Of a stretch of 8,281 nt of DNA, positions 1-5,374 are shown piece by piece. This stretch comes from Actinomycetota bacterium (GTDB lineage Bacteria; Actinomycetota; Actinomycetes; S36-B12; CAIYMF01). The DNA lies in the NCBI GenBank assembly GCA_009699025.1, contig WLOZ01000065.1, positions 1-8,281 of the forward strand, written 5' to 3'. Under the pieces are notes generated by a model. The model was not told the origin of the DNA. It saw nothing but the letters and a program-made list of their open reading frames with translations, and did no database searches. The position numbers and the translations under genes were made by a program. The first letter of the stretch is position 1. Every line of letters starts with the position of its first letter.

Positions 1-572
1 GCCGCCCCCGAGTGACCACTTACCTGGGCATCGAGGGCGCGGTGGGCCTCACCAACGTGCTGGCAGGTCAGATCGCCCTCGATGAGGCGCTGGTCGAGTG
101 GGGACGTGGCCTGCTCACCGTTCTGCCCTCCGGACCCATTCCGCCCAATCCTTCGGAGCTGCTTGCCTCGAAGAACTTCAGCGCGCTACTCACCGAACTG
201 CGCGCGAGGTTCGACGTGGTAATTCTCGACACGTGCCCACTGCTGCCTGTTACCGACGGCGCCATCACGAGCTCGGCCGCCGATGGTGCAGTGGTCATCG
301 TGCGCCACGGCAAGACGCGCAAGGAGCAGCTGCGCCGCGCTCTCGACTCGCTCTCTCAGGTCGACGCCCGCGTGCTGGGTATGGTGGTCAACTTCGTGCC
401 TACCAAGAAGCGCGGGTATGGGTACGGGTACGGGTACGGGTACGGGTACGGGTACAGCTACTCCGACAGCCCGGCATCGTCCAAAGGCCGACGTAAGAAG
501 GCGTCGAAGCACACCCCTGAAAAGACGCCGCCCAACCCCCAGCAGGTCATCGTCCCCGCACAGGAGGGGTAG
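1..572 (+). CDS. Polysaccharide co-polymerase / BY-kinase (CpsD/Wzc-like tyrosine autokinase), C-terminal part, 5' end cut by window edge
   Basis: Bacterial tyrosine kinase domain that regulates chain length and export of capsule or exopolysaccharide at the inner membrane. The frame is open to the left edge: the first full codons (from base 3) read R-P-R-V and continue into TTYLGIEGAVGLT. This is the usual sequence just after the Walker A' motif (DLRRPRV..YLG), so the GTG at 12 is an internal Val codon rather than the start. Also visible are LPSGPIPPNPSELL, the Walker B strand VVILDTCPLLPVTD (about bases 216-257), the VVIVRHGKTRK strand and the GMVVNFVP strand, in family order. The P-loop and any N-terminal Wzz/transmembrane part lie outside the window. 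The tail after VPTKKR holds seven Gly-Tyr pairs and then S-Y-S, eight tyrosines in all, which is the expected autophosphorylation cluster, followed by a Lys/Pro-rich end. Walker B reads D-T-C-P where D-T-P-P is usual. The family call is secure; the exact polymer is unknown. Confidence 0.93.
   Translation, partial: RPRVTTYLGIEGAVGLTNVLAGQIALDEALVEWGRGLLTVLPSGPIPPNPSELLASKNFSALLTELRARFDVVILDTCPLLPVTDGAITSSAADGAVVIVRHGKTRKEQLRRALDSLSQVDARVLGMVVNFVPTKKRGYGYGYGYGYGYGYSYSDSPASSKGRRKKASKHTPEKTPPNPQQVIVPAQEG
414..455 (+). repeat. Hexanucleotide tandem repeat (GGGTAC)n encoding (Gly-Tyr)7
   Basis: Seven in-frame six-base units, the first GGGTAT and the next six identical GGGTAC, inside the 3' end of the BY-kinase gene. 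They encode seven Gly-Tyr pairs. Every Gly codon is GGG and six of seven Tyr codons are TAC, so the uniformity is at the DNA level as well as the protein level. Gain or loss of one unit would keep the frame and change the number of phosphorylatable tyrosines by one. Confidence 0.95.
562..569 (+). promoter_or_regulatory. Strong ribosome binding site for the acetyltransferase
   Basis: AGGAGGGG lies 6 nt before the ATG at 576, within the last codons of the BY-kinase gene. It fixes the ATG as the start and implies the two genes are co-transcribed, with translation of the second gene likely helped by ribosomes ending on the first. Confidence 0.85.
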
Positions 573-575
573 CCC

Positions 576-1238
576 ATGGCGCCTCAGCCAATTGTCATCG
601 TGGGTGCGGGTGGCATGGGCCGTGAGGTTTTGCAATTGGTGCGAGATATCGAGAACCACTCCGCAGGTTCCTGGGAGTTCGCGGGCTTCCTCGACGAGGT
701 GATACCGGCCCCCAACCTCATGGCGTCGGTGAACGCCCATTACGTGGGTCGGCCATCGGACACCACGTGTCTCAACGACCTACCCAGCAACTGCGCCTTC
801 GCCGTGGCCGTGGGCTCGGGAATCGACCGATCGGTGAACTTCGACCTCCTAGGTTCGGCGGGCCTCGAGCCAGCAACGCTCATCCATCCGACCGCCGTGG
901 TCGGCTCCGTGGTGACCATGGAGCCGGGTCAGACCGTCTGCGCCGGCACCGTCATCACCACCAACGTCCGACTCGGTGTCGGCACCCAGATCAACATGCT
1001 GTGCACGGTTGCCCACGACGTGGTGGTGGGTAGCTTCGTCACTCTCTCTCCGGGCGCGATCATCTCAGGAAGTGTCACGATCGGCAGCTTCGCCACGATC
1101 GGCTCCAACGCCTCGGTAATCCCCGGCGTCACTCTCGGCGAGGGCTGCACGGTAGGAGCTGGCGCTGCCGTGATTCGTGATGTTGAGCCGGGAACGACGG
1201 TGGTCGGCGTGCCCGCCCACCCCATCTCGGGTCGCTAG
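576..1238 (+). CDS. NeuD/PglD-family sugar O/N-acetyltransferase
   Basis: Predicted cytoplasmic acetyl-CoA-dependent transferase of the NeuD/PglD family, which in characterised members acetylates a 4-amino group of a UDP-amino sugar (PglD) or sialic acid hydroxyls (NeuD). The 220 residues match the family's usual length. Residues 6-18 hold the N-terminal nucleotide-sugar-binding strand and Gly-rich turn (IVIVGAGGMGREV). From about residue 102 (LIHPTAVVG) the protein runs as hexapeptide repeats of a left-handed beta-helix, with the likely catalytic-base His at 147 in CTVAHDVVVG. It ends with the acetyl-CoA-binding GAGAAVIRDVEPGTTVVGVPA segment at residues 194-214. It sits 3 bp after the BY-kinase stop and ends 3 bp from the convergent phosphoglycosyl transferase. 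With the neighbouring aminotransferase and PglC-like gene, a PglD-like role on a UDP-4-amino-sugar is the best inference; the substrate is unproven. Confidence 0.9.
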   Translation: MAPQPIVIVGAGGMGREVLQLVRDIENHSAGSWEFAGFLDEVIPAPNLMASVNAHYVGRPSDTTCLNDLPSNCAFAVAVGSGIDRSVNFDLLGSAGLEPATLIHPTAVVGSVVTMEPGQTVCAGTVITTNVRLGVGTQINMLCTVAHDVVVGSFVTLSPGAIISGSVTIGSFATIGSNASVIPGVTLGEGCTVGAGAAVIRDVEPGTTVVGVPAHPISGR

Positions 1239-1241
1239 CGG

Positions 1242-1862
1242 TCAGCTCGCCTCGACGCCGAGGAACTCCGGCGCCGTGGCGTGCCCTTCAGCAGAGATGC
1301 CGTCGCGCCTCAGCACCTTCAGGACGGTCATCCACAGGATGCGCAGGTCCAGCCCCAGCGACAGATGGTCGACGTACCACACGTCAAATTCGAACTTCTC
1401 CTCCCAGGTCAGGGCGTTGCGCCCGTTCACCTGCGCCCACCCGGTGATCCCCGGCCGCACCTCGTGCCGACGTGCCTGCTCGGGCGTGTAGCGGGGGAGG
1501 TACTCCATCAGCAGTGGTCGCGGACCGACCAGGCTCATTTCGCCCGTGAGCACATTCACTAGCTCAGGCAACTCGTCGATGCTGGTGGCGCGCAGGAACC
1601 TACCCAGTCCTGTCAGCCGAAGCTCGTCGCTTCCATCGGGGTCAGGCGCGCCTTGCGCGCTCAACATGGTACGGAACTTGATCAACGTGAACGGCCGACC
1701 TCCCAGTCCGGGGCGCAGTTGTCGGAAGAAGAGCGGCCTACCCATGGTGGCAGCCACTGCGGCCGCGGTAGCCACCTGCACGGGGGCGGAGGCGATGAGA
1801 CCCAGCGACGATCCCACGACATCGAAAATCCGCTTTCCGCGGCGGCGGTAGAAGTCGCTCAC
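1242..1862 (-). CDS. Initiating sugar-phosphate transferase (PglC/WcaJ-type monotopic phosphoglycosyl transferase)
   Basis: Predicted to transfer a phospho-sugar from UDP-sugar to undecaprenyl phosphate on the cytoplasmic face of the membrane, starting glycan assembly. The 206 residues are the small, PglC-like form without the multi-span N-terminal half of WcaJ/WbaP. In order: basic KRIFD at 10-14; a re-entrant hydrophobic helix at about 15-40; FFRQLRPG at 45-52; KFRTM at 62-66; the catalytic Asp-Glu pair D96-E97 in SIDELPEL; GEMSLVGPRPLL at 107-118; VRPGITGWAQVNGRN at 135-149; and a C-terminal ISAEGHATAPEF found in PglC-like proteins. The helix-break position reads S-A-P rather than the usual S-P. 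The GTG start overlaps the aminotransferase stop by 4 bp (GTGA), with a modest GGAG 11 nt upstream, so translational coupling is likely. Sugar preference cannot be read directly; the aminotransferase neighbour suggests an N-acetylated amino-deoxy sugar. Confidence 0.93.
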   Translation of the reverse strand: MSDFYRRRGKRIFDVVGSSLGLIASAPVQVATAAAVAATMGRPLFFRQLRPGLGGRPFTLIKFRTMLSAQGAPDPDGSDELRLTGLGRFLRATSIDELPELVNVLTGEMSLVGPRPLLMEYLPRYTPEQARRHEVRPGITGWAQVNGRNALTWEEKFEFDVWYVDHLSLGLDLRILWMTVLKVLRRDGISAEGHATAPEFLGVEAS

Positions 1863-2995
1863 CGAACGTCCAACTCCGCGAGGATCCCCTCCACCACCCG
1901 TTCAATGTCGTCATCACACATCGCCGATCCCGAGGGCAGACACAGCCCGGTCTTAAAGGCGCGGTCTGCCACTCCGGTGAGGAGTGACTCTGCGCCAGCG
2001 AACACAGGCTGCAGGTGCATTGGCTTCCAGATGGGGCGCGACTCGATGTTGCGCGCCTCCAGCGCCTCACGAACTCTGCGGGGAGCATCGGGATGCAGGG
2101 CGAGGTCAAAGATCATCGTGGTGAGCCACCCGTTGCCCTGGCCCCAAGGCGGATCCCCCATCACCGACACACCGTCCACTCCTGACAGGGCGTCGGCGTA
2201 GCGATCGCGAATTGAACGTCTACGGACGATCATCTCGGGCAGTCGTGAGAGCTGCACCCTTCCGAGAGCGGCCAGGATGTTTGACATGCGGTAGTTGAAG
2301 CCGATTTCCTCGTGCTCGTACCACGGGAAAGACTCGCGCGACTGTGTCGCCCAGAAGCGCGCCTTGGCCGCCAACTCAGCGTCGTCGGTAACCAACATGC
2401 CGCCGCCCGAGGTGGTCATGATCTTGTTTCCGTTGAAAGAGAACACGGCAGCCTTGCCGAAGGAACCTGCCGGCCGCGATCCGTGCATCGCTCCGAGTGC
2501 CTCCGCAGAGTCAGCGAGCACGGGCACCCCGTACTCCTCGCAGATCGGCATGATGCGGTCGTAGTCACACGTTCGACCGAACACGTCAACCGTGATGACA
2601 GCCCGCGGGAGTGTGCCTGCCGCCGCCCGCTCGGAGAGGAACGCAGCCAGCAGGTTGGGATCGAGGTTCCACGAGGTGGGCTCTACGTCGAGGAACACAG
2701 GCGAAGCGCCTGTGTAGGTGACCGCGAATGCCGTGGCACCGAAGGTCAGTGTGGGGACAACCACGTCCTGGCCGGCCCCAACATGAAGCGCGTTGAGGCC
2801 CAGGTGCAGAGCCGCAGTACCCGACGACAGAGCTACAGCGTGCGTGCGACCCGAGAAGCGTGCGATTTCCGACTCGAAGGCATCGACCTCGGGTCCTAAG
2901 GGGGCGACCCAACCGGAACGCACCGCGCCTTCGACGGCCTTCGCCTCAAGGTCACCGCAGTCGGGCGGTGACAGGTAGAGCCGGCTTGCCCCCAC
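1859..2995 (-). CDS. DegT/DnrJ/EryC1/StrS-family sugar aminotransferase, PglE-like
   Basis: PLP-dependent enzyme predicted to aminate the keto group of a nucleotide-linked keto-deoxy sugar, probably with glutamate as donor. The 378 residues are full family length. Visible are the N-terminal YLSPPD segment, the phosphate-binding loop SSGTAALHLGLNAL at 57-70, D162 in ADSAEALGA (expected to pair with the pyridine nitrogen), and the Schiff-base lysine K191 in FSFNGNKIMTTSGGGML (185-201). EEIGFNYRMSNILAALGRVQL lies at 229-249 and the RPIWKPMHLQP substrate segment at 320-330. The N-G-N-K-I-M-T-T-S-G-G-G form of the lysine loop resembles PglE-type UDP-4-keto-sugar transaminases more than PseC/ArnB (which have T-G-E-G-G after the lysine); this comparison is from memory. 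The GTG start is supported by AGGGGG 8 nt upstream. It is first in a minus-strand pair with the PglC-like gene. Confidence 0.93.
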   Translation of the reverse strand: MGASRLYLSPPDCGDLEAKAVEGAVRSGWVAPLGPEVDAFESEIARFSGRTHAVALSSGTAALHLGLNALHVGAGQDVVVPTLTFGATAFAVTYTGASPVFLDVEPTSWNLDPNLLAAFLSERAAAGTLPRAVITVDVFGRTCDYDRIMPICEEYGVPVLADSAEALGAMHGSRPAGSFGKAAVFSFNGNKIMTTSGGGMLVTDDAELAAKARFWATQSRESFPWYEHEEIGFNYRMSNILAALGRVQLSRLPEMIVRRRSIRDRYADALSGVDGVSVMGDPPWGQGNGWLTTMIFDLALHPDAPRRVREALEARNIESRPIWKPMHLQPVFAGAESLLTGVADRAFKTGLCLPSGSAMCDDDIERVVEGILAELDVR

Positions 2996-3003
2996 CTGCT
3001 ACA

Positions 3004-3009
3004 CCCCCT
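3004..3009 (-). promoter_or_regulatory. Ribosome binding site of the aminotransferase
   Basis: On the minus strand AGGGGG stands 8 nt before the GTG at 2995-2993. It decides this start: the only nearby upstream GTG in the same stretch is followed directly by a TAG stop. Confidence 0.65.
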
Positions 3010-3240
3010 ATCGGCGATCTCATCAACTGTTCGTGACAGGCCCGCCCTGCCTCACGCTCGAATCTAGCCCACTCACCTCCAGCACCCCCCTAAAAAGTCG
3101 ACCGGTAGCGTGGATGAGAGGCGCGCACAACGGGCGCAGAGGGCGATTGCGATGGTGTGCAGGAGGAGACCACGAAGATGCCCTGCGCGTGTAACCGGAC
3201 GGCCATACTGAGTTTCGGATAGCTGATGTCGTTGACTGGT

Positions 3241-3248
3241 GGATGGAG
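3241..3248 (+). promoter_or_regulatory. Ribosome binding site deciding the start of the two-domain oxidoreductase
   Basis: GGATGGAG ends 5 nt before the ATG at 3254. The in-frame GTG at 3239 is 15 bp earlier and would bury this site in coding sequence, adding only M-D-G-V-L. Homologues as I recall them begin M-K/R-Q-, matching the ATG. Confidence 0.6.
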
Positions 3249-3253
3249 TTTTG

Positions 3254-5374
3254 ATGAGGCAGTTGGTGCAGTCGGTGCGCGACGGGAGCCTGCAGGTAGT
3301 GGAGTTCCCCACCCCGCAGCCCGGGCCCGCAGAGGTTCTCGTGGCAACCCGACGGTCGCTCATCTCCTCGGGTACCGAGAGCGCCGTGCGGCAGTTGGCT
3401 TCATCAAGTCTGCTCCAGAAGGCCAAGGCACGCCCCGACCTAGTGCGACAGGTGATCGAGAAGGCTCGCTCAGACGGCATCGCCAACACTGTTCGGGCGG
3501 TTCGCACCAGACTGGACGACGACATGCCCCTCGGCTACAGCGGCATGGGCGTGGTTGTGGCCGTGGGCGAGGCCGTGGCCGGGATCAGGCCAGGTGACCG
3601 CGTTGCCACGGCGTCTGCCGGCCACGGTGACTACCAGTTGGTTCCCGGGCTGCTCGTTGCACCTGTGCCCGACAACGTTTCCGACGCCGATGCGGCCTTC
3701 GCGACGGTGGGCGCGATCGCTCTTCACGGGCTACGTCAGGCCGAACTAGGTGTTGGCGCCAGCGTGGCTGTCATCGGCCTCGGGCTCGTGGGCCAGTTGA
3801 CCACCCGGCTTGCCCTGGCCTCCGGCCTGCGTGTGATCGGAATCGACCTTCGGCAGGACCTCGTCGAGAGGGCCTCCGGCCAAGGCGTTGACGCCTTTGT
3901 CGAGGCCGGGGCCGACACCACGAGGGCAATTCTTGAGCTCACACAAGGGTTGGGGGTGGATGCAGTTCTGATCACCGCGGCCACTCCCTCCTCAGAGCCG
4001 GTGAGCAGAGCCACCGACGTGTTGCGCGACCGCGGGCGCATTGTGATCGTGGGCGACGTCGGGCTGGATCTCGACCGTCGCCCCTTTTACGAGAAGGAGT
4101 TGGATCTGCGCTTCGCTCGTTCCTACGGACCGGGCAGGTACGACCGCTCCTACGAGGAGTTCGGTATCGACTATCCCGCCGGCTACGTGAGGTGGACCGA
4201 GGGGCGCAATCTCCAGGCTGTTCTCTCGCTCATCGCGCGTGGCCGCCTAGTGGTGAGCGACCTCGTGAGCGCCACGTACCCTCTCGATGCGGCAGAGCAG
4301 GCCTACTCGGCGCTCAAGACCACGCAGGGGGTGCTTGGGGTGCAGTTCGCGTTTGACTCCCCCGCCGAAGGTGGAGCCCCTGAGGCACCCCTGCAGTCGC
4401 CCGCCCCGACACCCGCCTCGAGGCTGTCGGCCGGCGTGATCGGTGCGGGCAACTTCGCCAGGGCCACCTTGCTGCCCGCTCTCGCTGAGGCGGGCTGGCC
4501 AACCCCCACGGCCATAGCGTCGGCATCAGGACTCACGGCGCAGACGCTTGCCGGTCGTTTCCAGATCCCTTCTGTCGCGGGCAACGCGCGGGCCCTCATC
4601 GCAGACTCTTCGATCTCCGTGCTCTTCGTTCTGAGTCGGCATGACAGTCACGCCGAACTCACTGCTGCGGCTTTGAGCGCGGGCAAGCATGTATTTGTCG
4701 AAAAGCCTCTGGCCCTCACCGAGGCGGAACTAGCGGTGGTGAGGTCGGCTCAGCAGGCTTCCGGGGCCGTGCTGTGGTGCGGGTTCAATAGGCGGCACTC
4801 GTCTTCGGTGGCAAAGGCGCGAGAGGCTTTGGGGAGCAGTGGTGGGCCACTCGTAGCCAGCTACCGCGTGAACGCCGGCTGGCTGCCCGACAGCCACTGG
4901 TACAAGGATCGCCGCCAGGGCGGGCGCCTGCTAGGCGAGGTCTGTCACTTTGTTGACACCGTCTCGTGGATCGTGGGTGAACAGCCACACCGAGTCGTGG
5001 TCTTCGGCGACGGCCGAGGCGAGACTATTCTCCAAGAGGACCTCACAGTTGCCCTCCAGTACCCCGGCGGATCAACCGCCTCCATCTCGTACTCGTCGGG
5101 GGGCAGCTCACGTACTCCGAAGGAGCGCCTCGAGGTCTTGGGACGCGGTCACACCGTGGTGATCGACGACTTCAGCAAACTGACAATTGACGGCAAACAA
5201 GTACCTCTCAAGGCTGAAGGCAAGGGGCACGTCGCCAACCTTCAAGCCTTCAGGTCTGCCGTGGTCACAGGCACCGGCTTCAATCACGACATGACCGCCT
5301 CACTCGGAACGACAGCCGCAATGCTGGCCGCAGCGCGGAGTCTCTCAGACGGCGGCGTCCAGCAGCTCCTGTAG
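3254..5374 (+). CDS. Two-domain oxidoreductase: zinc-ADH-like domain fused to Gfo/Idh/MocA domain
   Basis: A 706-residue fusion of two NAD(P)-dependent folds, of the type annotated as bi-domain-containing oxidoreductase in polysaccharide loci. Numbering is from the ATG at 3254; the GTG at 3239 is an alternative start. Residues 1 to about 365 are a medium-chain dehydrogenase: a GroES-like part with SSGTES (38-43) and GYSGMGVVVAVG (94-105), then a Rossmann motif VIGLGLVGQ (173-181). The usual Cys of C-G-S/T-D and the His-Glu of G-H-E are replaced by Ser and Tyr-Ser, so the canonical catalytic zinc site is absent. A Pro/Ala-rich linker spans about 368-390. The second part has GVIGAGNFA (394-402), the EKP motif (483-485) and GGRLLGEVCHFVD (556-568), whose H565 is in the usual Gfo/Idh/MocA catalytic position. 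A role in oxidising, reducing or epimerising a nucleotide-linked or polymer sugar is inferred; no substrate can be named. It has its own transcription unit and overlaps the convergent glycosyltransferase by 30 bp. Confidence 0.92.
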   Translation: MRQLVQSVRDGSLQVVEFPTPQPGPAEVLVATRRSLISSGTESAVRQLASSSLLQKAKARPDLVRQVIEKARSDGIANTVRAVRTRLDDDMPLGYSGMGVVVAVGEAVAGIRPGDRVATASAGHGDYQLVPGLLVAPVPDNVSDADAAFATVGAIALHGLRQAELGVGASVAVIGLGLVGQLTTRLALASGLRVIGIDLRQDLVERASGQGVDAFVEAGADTTRAILELTQGLGVDAVLITAATPSSEPVSRATDVLRDRGRIVIVGDVGLDLDRRPFYEKELDLRFARSYGPGRYDRSYEEFGIDYPAGYVRWTEGRNLQAVLSLIARGRLVVSDLVSATYPLDAAEQAYSALKTTQGVLGVQFAFDSPAEGGAPEAPLQSPAPTPASRLSAGVIGAGNFARATLLPALAEAGWPTPTAIASASGLTAQTLAGRFQIPSVAGNARALIADSSISVLFVLSRHDSHAELTAAALSAGKHVFVEKPLALTEAELAVVRSAQQASGAVLWCGFNRRHSSSVAKAREALGSSGGPLVASYRVNAGWLPDSHWYKDRRQGGRLLGEVCHFVDTVSWIVGEQPHRVVVFGDGRGETILQEDLTVALQYPGGSTASISYSSGGSSRTPKERLEVLGRGHTVVIDDFSKLTIDGKQVPLKAEGKGHVANLQAFRSAVVTGTGFNHDMTASLGTTAAMLAAARSLSDGGVQQLL

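Larger units (their letters stand above)
2996..3253. other. Divergent intergenic region, presumed to carry promoters for both sides
   Basis: This is the only non-coding stretch of any size in the window (258 bp), between the starts of two divergently read genes, so promoters in both directions are expected here. It is less GC-rich in places than the flanking genes. I looked for paired -35/-10 boxes and found only weak single elements: GTGACA at 3033-3038 and TTGACT at 3232-3237 on the plus strand, and TAGATT on the minus strand at 3061-3066. None has a convincing partner at 16-19 bp spacing, so no promoter is called. No terminator hairpin, clear operator palindrome or riboswitch was seen. The short reading frames across it do not look coding. 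Confidence 0.5.

Noticed and set aside
12..14. GTG as start codon of the first gene
   Set aside because: Upstream in-frame codons encode R-P-R as expected from the kinase family, and there is no ribosome site; the gene begins left of the window.
283..702. 139-aa plus-strand frame with a Thr-Gly run
   Set aside because: Out-of-frame reading of the same hexamer repeat, overlapping the BY-kinase and acetyltransferase; no family resemblance.
186..740. 184-aa antisense reading frame across the BY-kinase 3' end and acetyltransferase 5' end
   Set aside because: It is a GC-rich shadow frame; its Val-Pro run is just the GGGTAC repeat read backwards, and it lies opposite two well-supported genes.
1256..1274. 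Small inverted repeat CGCCG...CGGCG near the convergent stops as a terminator
   Set aside because: Only a 5-bp stem inside coding sequence with no T-tract; chance pairing is expected in GC-rich DNA.
1653..2201. 182-aa plus-strand frame opposite the phosphoglycosyl transferase and aminotransferase
   Set aside because: Arg/Ser/Gly-rich composition typical of an antisense shadow; both minus-strand genes there have complete motif sets.
2312..2899. 195-aa plus-strand frame opposite the aminotransferase
   Set aside because: Shadow frame with no recognisable motif; it covers the PLP-lysine region of a certain gene.
3033..3066. GTGACA followed by GAATCT as a possible promoter
   Set aside because: Spacing is about 21 bp and the -10 match is poor; not enough to call.
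3073..3525. 150-aa minus-strand frame covering most of the intergenic region and the oxidoreductase start
   Set aside because: Low-complexity Arg/Ser/Thr-rich content, no ribosome site, and half of it is antisense to the oxidoreductase; not supported as a gene.
3226..3597. 123-aa plus-strand frame overlapping the oxidoreductase start
   Set aside because: Gly/Arg repeat-like translation from an alternate frame of GC-rich DNA; the oxidoreductase frame explains the region.
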